Source of the DNA: Myxococcales bacterium
Lineage (GTDB): Bacteria > Myxococcota_A > Polyangia > Polyangiales > Polyangiaceae
Reading direction: 5' to 3'
Length of the DNA: 64,000 bases
Assembly: GCA_004193285.1 (NCBI GenBank)
Contig: SECP01000027.1
Span: forward strand, 1 to 64,000
Shown here: positions 19,216 to 27,277 of the stretch, piece after piece
How the letters are laid out: each line of letters opens with the position of its first letter
Numbering within the stretch: position 1 is the first letter of the stretch
Notes under the pieces: model-generated
The model's input: only the letters and a program-made list of their open reading frames with translations
Told to the model about the DNA's origin: nothing
Database searches by the model: none
Translations under genes and position numbers: made by a program

Positions 19216-19599
19216 ATGAGCAGCGAGAGCTTACACGAGCCGATTGAGCTCCTGTCGGAAGACACGAAGAATCAACATCGCGCGATCGTTTCGCTGATGG
19301 AAGAGCTAGAGGCGGTCGACTGGTACCAGCAGCGCGCCGAGGCCTGCACGGACCCGGAGCTGAAGGCCGTGCTCATTCACAATAAAAACGAAGAGGTCGA
19401 GCACGCCATGATGACGCTCGAGTGGCTGCGTCGAAAGGTCCCCGTGTTCGCAGAGAACATCGGCACCTACGTCGGCTCCACCGGGCCCATCGTCAGTGTG
19501 GAGCAGGGCGCGACGGGTCATGGTAGCGCTGGCGGCGGCGCCGAAGCTCCCTCCAGCTCGGTCTCGCTCGGCATTGGTAGCTTGAAAGGAATGAAGTAA
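19216..19599 (+). CDS. Encapsulated ferritin-like protein (EncFtn cargo)
   Basis: 127 aa. Two-helix ferritin half-module that oxidises and stores iron inside an encapsulin shell. HEPIELLSEDTKNQHRAIVSLMEELEAVDWY and the motif NEEVEHAMMTLEWLRR match Rhodospirillum-type EncFtn. By alignment the ferroxidase residues are Glu30, Glu60 and His63, with Tyr37 nearby. A flexible Gly/Ser linker ends in the encapsulin targeting peptide SVSLGIGSLKG. A second ATG lies at 19204; the inner one gives the family's usual N-terminus. Its stop overlaps the encapsulin start (TAATG). Confidence 0.93.
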   Translation: MSSESLHEPIELLSEDTKNQHRAIVSLMEELEAVDWYQQRAEACTDPELKAVLIHNKNEEVEHAMMTLEWLRRKVPVFAENIGTYVGSTGPIVSVEQGATGHGSAGGGAEAPSSSVSLGIGSLKGMK

Positions 19600-20411
19600 T
19601 GGATCTCCTCAAACGCGAGCTTGCGCCGATCACCAGCGAAGCCTGGGAACAGATCGACGACGAGGCACGCCGCGTGCTCAAGCTGCACCTAGCCGGGCGC
19701 AAGCTGGTGGACTTTTCGGGGCCGCACGGCTGGCAGCTCGGCGCGGTGAACACGGGCCGGCTCAAGCACATCGAGGCGACGGCGCCGGACACGGTGGCGC
19801 ACGCGATCCGAGACGTGCGGCCCCTCGTGGAGCTGCGCAGCAACTTCAAGATCGAGACCTTGGAGCTGGACTACGCGGCGCGCGGCGCGGACGACCTGGA
19901 TTTGGATCCGGTCATCGCCGCTGCCGAGCGCATCGCGCGCGCGGAGGACTCGGCCATCTTCCGCGGTCTGGCCGCCGGCGGTATCCAAGGCATCATCGAG
20001 GCAAGCCCCCATGCCCCGGTGGACGTGAAGACGCCGAGTGATTGGCCCCGCGCAGTCAGCCGCGCGAAGGAGGCCCTGCGCCTCTCCGGGGTCAACGGCC
20101 CCTACGCGCTCGCGGCTGGCCCCAACGCGTACGCCGAGCTCACCTCCGAGGGTGACGACGGCTACCCCTTGCGAAAGCGCTTGGAGGAGAGCATCGCCGA
20201 GGGCTCCCTGGTGTGGGCTCCCGCGCTGGAGGAAGGCGCCGTGCTGCTCTCGACGCGCGGAGGTGACTACGAGCTCACGGTCGGGCAGGACCTCTCCGTT
20301 GGCTATGTCACGCACGGCACGGACGACGTGGAGCTCTTCATCACGGAGTCTTTCACGTTCCGGGTGCTGGAGAACAAAGCCGCGGTGCTCTTGCGTCGCG
20401 TCCCGGCGTAA
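19599..20411 (+). CDS. Encapsulin shell protein, family 1
   Basis: 270 aa, the usual length. HK97 phage-capsid fold that self-assembles into a protein nanocompartment. Typical sequence: MDLLKRELAPITSEAWEQID at the start, SGPHGWQLGAVNTGR, the E-loop region VRPLVELRSNFKIETLELD, and C-terminal LSVGYVTHGTDDVELFITESFTFRV. The ATG shares its first base with the end of the ferritin-like gene, so shell and cargo are translationally coupled. Role: iron storage and protection from oxidative iron chemistry. Confidence 0.95.
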   Translation: MDLLKRELAPITSEAWEQIDDEARRVLKLHLAGRKLVDFSGPHGWQLGAVNTGRLKHIEATAPDTVAHAIRDVRPLVELRSNFKIETLELDYAARGADDLDLDPVIAAAERIARAEDSAIFRGLAAGGIQGIIEASPHAPVDVKTPSDWPRAVSRAKEALRLSGVNGPYALAAGPNAYAELTSEGDDGYPLRKRLEESIAEGSLVWAPALEEGAVLLSTRGGDYELTVGQDLSVGYVTHGTDDVELFITESFTFRVLENKAAVLLRRVPA

Positions 20412-20433
20412 GCGTTCGAGCGCTGGTGCGCGT

Positions 20434-20463
20434 GGCGTGAGCCGGCTCTGCGCGGCTCACGCC
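20434..20463. terminator. Perfect 11-bp hairpin between convergent operons
   Basis: GGCGTGAGCCG (20434-20444) and CGGCTCACGCC (20453-20463) pair perfectly around an eight-base loop. It lies 22 bases past the encapsulin stop and 40 bases from the end of the facing response-regulator gene, so it can end both transcripts. It lacks a T-run. Confidence 0.6.
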
Positions 20464-20503
20464 TGGCTTCGTCCGGCTCAGCGGTGACCCGGCTCGCGCT
20501 CGC

Positions 20504-21880
20504 TCATTCTTCTTCGGGCCCCGGCGGCGGGGTCGTGCCGTCCAAATGGCGGTAGAGGGTCTTCCGCCCAATGCCGAGAACGCGTGCGGCCTTGCTCTTG
20601 TTGCCCGCGCACGCCTTGATGACCCGCGCGATGTAGCGACGCTCGACCTCTTCGAGAGGCAAGAGCTCGCTCGGGTCGTCCCCGGCGATGAGCACGTGAC
20701 CCGGCTGGAAATCCCGCACCTTTCGCGGCAGATCTTGAAGATCTACGACCTCCGCATGGCTGAGTGTCACCGCTCGCTCGACGCAGTTTCGGAGCTCCCT
20801 CACGTTGCCCGGCCAGTCGTAGGCGGCGAGCTTTTCGGCCGCGGCCGCGCTGAACTTGGCGATAGGCTTACCGCTCCGCACCGCCAGCTCCCCCAAGAAG
20901 GCCTGCGCCAGCAAGAGTACGTCGCCGCTTCTCGAGCGGAGCGGCGGCAGCTCCACGTGGATGACGTTGACTCGATAGAACAAGTCTTCGCGGAACCGGC
21001 CCTGCTCGACGGCGGCTTCGAGGTCGCGATTGGTCGCGGCGATGACTCGCACGTCGAACGGAACCTCGTGGTTGGAGCCGAGCGCCCGCACCGTTCGCTC
21101 TTCTAGCGCGCGCAGGAGCTTGCCCTGCAGGGCGAGGGGCATGTCGCCGATCTCGTCCAGCAAGAGGGTACCGCCCTGGGCGGACACGAGCAGGCCATCC
21201 CGCCGCGTGCGAGCGTCCGTGAAGGCGCCGCGCTCGTACCCGAACAGCTCGCTCTCCAGGAGCGTCTCCGGCATGGCCGCGCAGCTCACGGCCACGAACG
21301 GGCGGTCTTTGCGCGAGCCGCGCGCGTGGATCTCGCGCGCCACGAGCTCCTTTCCCGTGCCCGACTCACCCGTGATGAGCACGGTCGAATCGCCGGTCTG
21401 CAGGTGCTCGATCGTCGCGTAGAGCCGGCGCATCGGCTCGCTGCTGCCGATGAGCGACCCGTAGCGCTGAGACGTGTCTACCACGCGCCGTAGCGCGTCC
21501 ACCTCCGCGCGTAGCTCGTGATTTTCCACCGCGCGCTTCATCACCAGACCGATCGTGTCGATGTCGAACGGCTTGGTCACGAAGTCGTAAGCGCCGGCGC
21601 GCATGGCCGCGACCGCCGAGTCGATGCTGCCGAAAGCGGTCACCACCACCACCGGGAGGTGCGGCTTCATCTGCTTGACGCGGCTACACAGCTCGCTGCC
21701 GCTGACGCCCGGCATGTTCAAGTCCGTGACCACGACGTCGAACGGCTCTGTCTCGAGGCGCGAGAGCGCGGCCACCGGGCTCGTCTCCCACGCGGCCTCG
21801 AACCCGGAGTCACGGAGCGCGTCCGCGAACATTTCACATTCAGCGCGTTCGTCGTCGACGATCAATGCTCGAGGTTTCAA
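20504..21880 (-). CDS. NtrC-family sigma-54 response regulator
   Basis: 458 aa. Receiver domain 1-120 with phospho-acceptor Asp53 (VTDLNMPG) and Lys103. AAA+ domain about 140-375: Walker A GESGTGKE at 171-178, Walker B LLLDEIGDMP. C-terminal Fis-type helix-turn-helix GNKSKAARVLGIGRKTLYRHL. The sigma-54 contact loop reads GAFTDA (218-223) instead of GAFTGA. The start must be TTG 21880, which overlaps the kinase stop by four bases (TTGA) and puts the receiver domain at the N-terminus. Operates with the kinase at 21877. Confidence 0.93.
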   Translation of the reverse strand: MKPRALIVDDERAECEMFADALRDSGFEAAWETSPVAALSRLETEPFDVVVTDLNMPGVSGSELCSRVKQMKPHLPVVVVTAFGSIDSAVAAMRAGAYDFVTKPFDIDTIGLVMKRAVENHELRAEVDALRRVVDTSQRYGSLIGSSEPMRRLYATIEHLQTGDSTVLITGESGTGKELVAREIHARGSRKDRPFVAVSCAAMPETLLESELFGYERGAFTDARTRRDGLLVSAQGGTLLLDEIGDMPLALQGKLLRALEERTVRALGSNHEVPFDVRVIAATNRDLEAAVEQGRFREDLFYRVNVIHVELPPLRSRSGDVLLLAQAFLGELAVRSGKPIAKFSAAAAEKLAAYDWPGNVRELRNCVERAVTLSHAEVVDLQDLPRKVRDFQPGHVLIAGDDPSELLPLEEVERRYIARVIKACAGNKSKAARVLGIGRKTLYRHLDGTTPPPGPEEE

Positions 21881-23340
21881 GTGGCCACCGCCGGCAGGAA
21901 CACGGAGAAGGTGCTGCCCATTCCCCGCTGGCTGGTCACGGAAATACTGCCGCCGTTCTCCACGATGATACCGTGAGCGACGCTCAGACCCAGGCCGGTG
22001 CCCTGACCTACGTCTTTGGTGGTGAAAAAGGGCTCGAAGATGCGCGCTTTGGTTGCTTCGTCCATGCCGTGTCCGTCGTCGGTCACCCGCAGGTAGGCGC
22101 GTCGGCCTACGGACGGGGGGTCGTTCCGGTCGCCGCCAAAAGCAGGTTCCGTGCCACAGGTAATGCGCACCTTGCCTCCCGGGCTGCAAGCATGGATGCC
22201 GTTGACGACCAGGTTCGACAGCACCTGCTCGAGCTGAACCGGATCCCCGAGCGCCATGGCGCTTCCACCCTCGGCCGCTATCTCGACCTGGACCTCGTGC
22301 TTGCGCGCGATGGGCTCCACCAATCGGGCGATGACGCGCGCGATGTGGCGCAGGTCCGTGGGCGCCGGGCGAGGCTCTCGCCGACCCGCAAAATCGAGCA
22401 GCTGTCGGATGATGACGGTCATGCGCTCGGCTTGCTCTGCCACCGCAGCCAAGTACTCTGCGCCCACCTCGGCCTCCACCGTGCCGCGTCGAAGCATCTT
22501 CACCCGCCCCGCGATGACGTTGAGCGGCGTCCCGAGCTCGTGGGCGATGCCGGCCGCGAGCCGCCCGACCGTGATCAACCGGTCGGCGTGACGCAGCTGC
22601 TCGATGGCGTCGATGCGCGCGGTGGTCTCGGCCTGGGTCCTCGCGTTCGCCTCCGCGAGGCGCTCACACATGGCGTTCACCTCGCTCGCCAGCTCCGAAA
22701 TCTCGTCGCGCTGGGTGAAAGAAAGCGCGCCGGTCAAGTCGCCTTGGCCGATGCGCTGAGCCTTTGCGGCCAGCAAATTGAGAGGCCTGCCTACGAGCCA
22801 CACCCCCATGACGAGCACCACCATGCCGGAGAACCCGACCATCGCCAGGGTCGCGGCGAGCGTGCCGACGAGGTTCGAGCGGACGAACTCGTCGCGGATG
22901 CCGAGTCGCTCGCAAATCTCCACCGCGCCCAGGAGCTCACCCTTGTCGCCGTGCACCGGCACTCGAGAGACCAGAAACTCTTCGTTCGGCTCGCTCGGAT
23001 CCGCCATCACGAAATTCTCGAGGTGATTGACGACGCTGCGCTGCGGCACACGCCCCGGTGCAACTTCGTTTTGGCGCCCGCTCGGGTGCACGAATCCGAC
23101 GCGCATGTGCTGTCGCTCCTCGTCCGCTTGCCGCACGAGCTGCATCGCGCGCGCCTGCCCGGCGACGACCCACTCGTCCGCGACGCACACCGCGAGCGTC
23201 GTGCCAACGAGCAGGTGATCGCGGCGCATGTCCAAATCGAAAAGCTCGATCTCTTTTCGAGCGCGAACCCAGCCGAAGATGATCAGCACGGCCAGCGTTC
23301 CGAGCACCGTGGCCAGCACCAACTTGAGGGCGACTCTCAT
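21877..23340 (-). CDS. Membrane sensor histidine kinase
   Basis: 487 aa. Transmembrane helix 5-24, a periplasmic sensor region of about 130 residues, a second helix at 157-180, HAMP domain (185-240), HisKA with the phospho-His in AHELGTPLN (His267) and an HATPase_c domain with NLVVNGIHA (N box), DDGHGMD and GTGLGLSVAHG. The HELGTPLN form is typical of NtrB-like kinases that pair with sigma-54 regulators, as here. The stimulus is unknown; the periplasmic part has no family I recognise. First gene of the pair. Confidence 0.93.
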   Translation of the reverse strand: MRVALKLVLATVLGTLAVLIIFGWVRARKEIELFDLDMRRDHLLVGTTLAVCVADEWVVAGQARAMQLVRQADEERQHMRVGFVHPSGRQNEVAPGRVPQRSVVNHLENFVMADPSEPNEEFLVSRVPVHGDKGELLGAVEICERLGIRDEFVRSNLVGTLAATLAMVGFSGMVVLVMGVWLVGRPLNLLAAKAQRIGQGDLTGALSFTQRDEISELASEVNAMCERLAEANARTQAETTARIDAIEQLRHADRLITVGRLAAGIAHELGTPLNVIAGRVKMLRRGTVEAEVGAEYLAAVAEQAERMTVIIRQLLDFAGRREPRPAPTDLRHIARVIARLVEPIARKHEVQVEIAAEGGSAMALGDPVQLEQVLSNLVVNGIHACSPGGKVRITCGTEPAFGGDRNDPPSVGRRAYLRVTDDGHGMDEATKARIFEPFFTTKDVGQGTGLGLSVAHGIIVENGGSISVTSQRGMGSTFSVFLPAVAT

Positions 23341-23479
23341 GCGAAGGGTGGGCTAGCCTTGCCTCGCCCCACTGCCGAGTCGATGCCTGGCCGCGCTACC
23401 TCGCGTTGGCCGCCGCTTCCGAACGACACAGGTGTGTCAATTGGATACACCCACTAGGGAACAGATGGCAGAGGCGAGC

Positions 23480-23644
23480 TCAGCCGTCGTCGTCGCTCTG
23501 CGCCGCTCGCTCCGCTTCCGCGAGCTTTCGCTCGACCTCTTTCAGATGCTGCTGGTCGAGCATGCCGCGCATCTCCCCCAAGGCGCGCTTGGCCTCACGT
23601 AGCTTGAGCGAGCCTCGGTCGAAGTCGATGCAGATGAGGCACAT
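23480..23644 (-). CDS. Small conserved protein with N-terminal CxxC
   Basis: 54 aa: MCLICIDFDRGSLKLREAKR at the start, then a long charged helix ending in a run of three Asp. ATG 23644, TGA 23480-23482. Two Cys in a CxxC at residues 2-5 could bind metal or act in redox. The rest is amphipathic helix (EMRGMLDQQHLKEVERKLAEAE) suited to coiled-coil pairing. Strong third-position GC bias and a clean stop support coding. I recall similar short MCLICI proteins in myxobacteria, but without function. Sits 15 bases before the Dabb-type gene on the same strand. Confidence 0.7.
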   Translation of the reverse strand: MCLICIDFDRGSLKLREAKRALGEMRGMLDQQHLKEVERKLAEAERAAQSDDDG

Positions 23645-23659
23645 GGCCGAAGCTTACCA

Positions 23660-23959
23660 CTAGAGCTCGTAGTCGACGACGCGCCGCTCCGTGCGAAGCT
23701 GACCGATCAGCTTTTTGGCCGGCTCGTGCGCGGGGTGCTCGGAGTACTCGGCGAGCGCTTGCCAGCTGTCGTGCGTCGTCGTCAGCACCAGGTCAGCCTC
23801 CTGCTCGCCGCTGGTCAGGCCGATTCCGACCTCCATCTTCGTCAAGCCTGGCACCTGGCCGAACATGCCAAGTAGCGCCTGGCGCGCTTGCTCTGCCTGA
23901 GCGCGGCGGTCCTCGGCGGTTGGGCCCTTGAGCTTCCACATGACGATGTGACGAATCAT
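23660..23959 (-). CDS. Dabb-family stress-responsive alpha/beta-barrel protein
   Basis: 99 aa from ATG 23959. The start MIRHIVMWKLKG, the middle VPGLTKMEVGIGL and the HPAHEPAKKLI segment are the standard Dabb pattern (dimeric ferredoxin-like barrel). Members range from stress proteins of unknown role to small cyclases and decarboxylases. The frame continues upstream, but the family begins at this Met. Probably co-transcribed with the 54-aa gene downstream. Confidence 0.88.
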   Translation of the reverse strand: MIRHIVMWKLKGPTAEDRRAQAEQARQALLGMFGQVPGLTKMEVGIGLTSGEQEADLVLTTTHDSWQALAEYSEHPAHEPAKKLIGQLRTERRVVDYEL

Positions 23960-24115
23960 CGCGGCGCACGCTACCACGCGCAGGCCGACAGCCGCCGCGG
24001 AACTTTCCGGAGGGAGCGCCATGTTCGCGCGCCTGGGCGAGCCGCCGCCGCTGCTACCTCCTCAAAATCTCAGCTCAAAAACTGATCGGTTGGGAGAGCG
24101 GGAAGCTACAACGGT

Positions 24116-25555
24116 ATGCAGTTGCCTCGTGTCTGCCCGATGACTCCCGCATGCAGTTTCAGTGACAGATTCCGGGGATTGTCCTCCCCCACCCACCTCG
24201 GATTGCTGCTCGCGCTACTGCTCGGCTCGCAAACCGCGCACGCGCAGGTGCCGGCCGCTCCTGCCGAAACGGCGCCGCCCGGCGGCTCCTACGCCTCGCC
24301 GCCGGCTGCCCCGGAGCCCGCGGTCGAGCCCGCGGCGGACGAGCCTGCCCCAGCGCCCGCGGACGACGCAGGCGGCGTGGACGAGACAGGCGGCGGCAAA
24401 AAGAAGAAACGCAAGCACCGCAAGCCGACCGATGACGACGCAGATCCCGCGCCCGCGTCGGCGCTGCCGAAGGCGGAGAAGGTCGACAAGAAGCGCGACA
24501 AGGCGGGCAAGCACGACTTTCGTCTCAAGGGTCGCGTGCTCGCGCTCGCCGAGCTGTCGCATCGGCGCGAGCGGGTCGTCACCGTGGAGAGCGGCATCGT
24601 CGATCGTAACCGCGACGCGCTCGATCTCGAGCTTCAGAGCGCGCGCATCGGCGTCGACTACCGCTCCCCACTCCCGTGGCTCTCGGCGGAGGTAGAAATC
24701 GAGGTCGCCGGCAAAGTGGAAGCGAAGGACGCCTTCGTGAAGGCGGGCCAGCTGTTCTTCGTGAAGGCGGGGCGATTCAAGGTGCCGGCTCCTTCGCTCG
24801 AGCTCGCGTCGCCGTGGACCATCCCGCAGGTGCGGCGCGGCCTCGTGCACAACCTGCTCGTAGACTGGATGGACGTCGGGGGGCGCGCGCCGGGCGTGGC
24901 CTTCGGCTACCACCAAAAATCCGGCCTGCGTCCGCGGCTCACGCTGGGCGTGTTCCAAGGCTCCACGCTGGATACGGTGGTGCCCGGCGATCGCGACGTG
25001 CGGCTCATCGACCACGCGTCGCTCCACGCCCAAACGTACGCCGCGCGCGCCGAGATTTCACCGTTCGGAGTGGCGCTGGGCGTTTGGTACCAGCAGCGCG
25101 TGAACTCCATCGTCGTCAATCGCATCGAGCACTACGCCACGTTCGGTTTGGACGCGACCATCGACCGGAGCTTCGAGCACGGCGGGGTACGCGCATGGGT
25201 AGACGGCGGCGCCGGGCAGAGCCCGTACTTGCACGCCGACAAGCCCGGCAACGGCGACGCGGCGTGGTTCGCGTTCGGCCGCGCGCAGGTCGCCTACCGC
25301 TTCGGCGGCGTCGCGCAGGGCGATCCGTACCTGGAGCCCTTCGGTTTTTTCGCGGTCATGGATCCGGACACCGAGGTCGTTTCGGACCGGGTGACCGAGG
25401 CGGCCCTGGGCGTGAGCGTCGGCTTTTGGGACCGTGCGCGCCTCACCCTGCAAGGGGAGACGACGGCGGGGCAGCGCAACCTCCCCGCCGGCTTCCTCGG
25501 CGGGCAAACGCCGGATCACCAGAGCCTGCTGCTCCAGGCAGGAGCGCGCTTCTGA
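24116..25555 (+). CDS. OprP/OprO-like outer-membrane porin
   Basis: 479 aa. Signal peptide ending AHA-Q, then a Pro/Ala/Glu-rich stretch and a Lys-rich patch (GGGKKKKRKHRK), then a beta-barrel from about residue 130 to the C-terminal aromatic (ARF). Segments such as RIGVDYRSPLPWLSAEVEIEVAGK and VKAGRFKVPAPSLELASPWTIPQVRRGLVHN resemble phosphate-selective porins O/P. Alternating strands and a terminal Phe support an outer-membrane barrel. A second in-frame ATG at 24140 gives a tidier signal peptide. First gene of a five-gene unit; its stop overlaps the next start (TGATG). Confidence 0.85.
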   Translation: MQLPRVCPMTPACSFSDRFRGLSSPTHLGLLLALLLGSQTAHAQVPAAPAETAPPGGSYASPPAAPEPAVEPAADEPAPAPADDAGGVDETGGGKKKKRKHRKPTDDDADPAPASALPKAEKVDKKRDKAGKHDFRLKGRVLALAELSHRRERVVTVESGIVDRNRDALDLELQSARIGVDYRSPLPWLSAEVEIEVAGKVEAKDAFVKAGQLFFVKAGRFKVPAPSLELASPWTIPQVRRGLVHNLLVDWMDVGGRAPGVAFGYHQKSGLRPRLTLGVFQGSTLDTVVPGDRDVRLIDHASLHAQTYAARAEISPFGVALGVWYQQRVNSIVVNRIEHYATFGLDATIDRSFEHGGVRAWVDGGAGQSPYLHADKPGNGDAAWFAFGRAQVAYRFGGVAQGDPYLEPFGFFAVMDPDTEVVSDRVTEAALGVSVGFWDRARLTLQGETTAGQRNLPAGFLGGQTPDHQSLLLQAGARF

Positions 25556-27261
25556 TGTTCGTCGTCTTCGAAGGTATCGACGGCAGTGGGAAGACCACCA
25601 TCTCCAACCGGGTCGCGGCCGCGCTCACGGCCGAGGGGCTCTCGGTCAAGCACCTGCGCGCCGAGGGCAAGTTCGTGTCCCCGGTGTCGGAGGGAATCCG
25701 CGAGTTCGGGCGCAATTCCCAGAATTGGGACCTCTCCTGGCAGGCGGAGTTCTTGCTGTACGTAGCGCGCGACGTGCAGCTGATTCACGAAGCCTTGCGG
25801 CCGGCGCTCGCGGATCACGACCTGGTGCTGGCGGACCGCTTCCTCTACACGCCCGAGGTACTCGGCCGTCATGGCCGCCGCCTGCCAGAGAGCTTCACGC
25901 GGCCCATCCTCAGCGCGGCCGCCGACGGCCTGGAGCCAGACCTGGTGATCTTGGTGGACGTGGATCCCACGTTCGCGCGCGCTCGCCGTAAGTTGCGCAA
26001 GCTCTCCGAGCAACAAGCCAAGCCACCGTCGCGAAAAGGGCTCTCGGGCGTCGGCTTGCAGCAGCGACTGCGGCGCGGCTACCTGGAGATGGCGAGTGAG
26101 CACCCGGAGCGCTGGGTGGTGCTCGAGAACGAGGACGCGCTGGAGCGCAGCGTGGAGCGCGCGGTGGGCCTGATTCGCGCGGCGCACCGCGAAGGCGCGT
26201 CGCGCGCCATCGCGCGATTTCGCGCAGAGACGAAGCTCGCCCGGAGCACGACCCCGGTCTCCACCACGAAAGAGGCGCTCTCCGCCTTCTTGAAGGTGGT
26301 GGACGACGTGAGCGACCGCGAGCCGCGCGTGGCCGCCTACTTGCTGGGCGGTATGTTCGGGCCGCAGGTGGACGAGCGCCGCCAAGCGCTCTACGAGCGC
26401 GCGCCGGACGCCGTCCTGGCTGCCTCGCGTGACTTGCCGGACCCGGCGAGCTTCGAGCTCAGGCGCCGGGCTCGGCGCGAGCACCCGGGCCTTTCGCTGC
26501 GCTCACTCGGCCTCGCGCTGCGCAGCCCGGGGGGCTGGGAGCTGTGGGAAGAGCTGGCGGAGCTGGCTCCCGCCGACGCGCTGCTTTGCCTGACCGCGGT
26601 GGACGACGAGCGCGCTTGGCGCGCGCGAGAGCGCTTCTACGAAGCGAGCCCCGCCCTCGCAGAGCTGGCGATCGCGAGCCTGGTCGGAATCGGCTCCGCG
26701 CGCGCGGAGCAGTTGAGGAGCCGCCTCTTCGAAGAGCGCGGCCGTGAGCTGAGCCTCGGTTACGACGTCTCGCGCGCACTGGCCCGCTCCGTAACCGGTC
26801 TGGGCGACGAAGCGGCGTGGCGCTTTCGGCGCGCCGCCCGGCCCGCGGCGCCGGTGGCCGCGCTGGCTTCGCTCGTCGGCGTGAGCGACACGGAGAGCTG
26901 GAGCTGGCGCACGGAGGCGCTGCGTCGAGCGCCCAAGGTCGTGATGGCGACGCTGCGCGAGCGCACCGAGGAGGCGGCCTGGCGCCTGAGGCAGAGCGTC
27001 GTCGCGGACTGCAAAGAGGCGCTGGACGGCTTGCAAGGCGTGGACAGCGAGCCCGCGTGGGCCTTGCGAGAGGCGAGCCAAGACGTCTGGCCCTCCACGG
27101 TCGTGAAGACGCTCGGAAGGCTCGCGGACGGCCCGCGCGGCGACGCGCTCCTCGAGCGGCAACTGCAAAAATATCCCGACAACGTTTCGCTCCTCAAGCA
27201 CGTGTCGAGCATCGCGCTCGGCCTGCATCGCCTCGACCTCAACCCCGACGAATCAAGCTAA
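25555..27261 (+). CDS. Thymidylate-kinase-like P-loop kinase fused to W-x-x-R repeats
   Basis: 568 aa, against about 210 for ordinary dTMP kinase. Residues 1-210 are a dTMP-kinase-like domain: P-loop GIDGSGKTT at 7-15, the DRF motif (LADRFLYTPEV) and a basic lid RKGLSGVGLQQRLRRG. Residues about 260-560 are some ten helical repeats of 26-30 residues (one longer) with the pattern aW.lRe.a....P..v..sL.gv.d, best seen in AAWRFRRAA, ESWSWRTEA, AAWRLRQSV and PAWALREAS. They should form an alpha-solenoid. Because it sits in a phosphate operon, the kinase may not serve DNA precursor synthesis; its substrate is open. Start overlaps the porin stop by one base. Confidence 0.85.
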   Translation: MFVVFEGIDGSGKTTISNRVAAALTAEGLSVKHLRAEGKFVSPVSEGIREFGRNSQNWDLSWQAEFLLYVARDVQLIHEALRPALADHDLVLADRFLYTPEVLGRHGRRLPESFTRPILSAAADGLEPDLVILVDVDPTFARARRKLRKLSEQQAKPPSRKGLSGVGLQQRLRRGYLEMASEHPERWVVLENEDALERSVERAVGLIRAAHREGASRAIARFRAETKLARSTTPVSTTKEALSAFLKVVDDVSDREPRVAAYLLGGMFGPQVDERRQALYERAPDAVLAASRDLPDPASFELRRRARREHPGLSLRSLGLALRSPGGWELWEELAELAPADALLCLTAVDDERAWRARERFYEASPALAELAIASLVGIGSARAEQLRSRLFEERGRELSLGYDVSRALARSVTGLGDEAAWRFRRAARPAAPVAALASLVGVSDTESWSWRTEALRRAPKVVMATLRERTEEAAWRLRQSVVADCKEALDGLQGVDSEPAWALREASQDVWPSTVVKTLGRLADGPRGDALLERQLQKYPDNVSLLKHVSSIALGLHRLDLNPDESS

Positions 27262-27277
27262 ACTCAGAGACTTGCCG

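Noticed and set aside
24061-24080. CTCAAAA direct repeats as a Pho box before the phosphate operon
   Set aside because: The two units are 13 bases apart and unlike CTGTCAT; PhoB sites repeat every 11. Too weak to call.
25555-27261. Reading the P-loop protein of the phosphate operon as a PPK2 polyphosphate kinase
   Set aside because: The motifs GIDGSGKTT, LADRF and the basic lid fit thymidylate kinase; PPK2 signatures were not seen.
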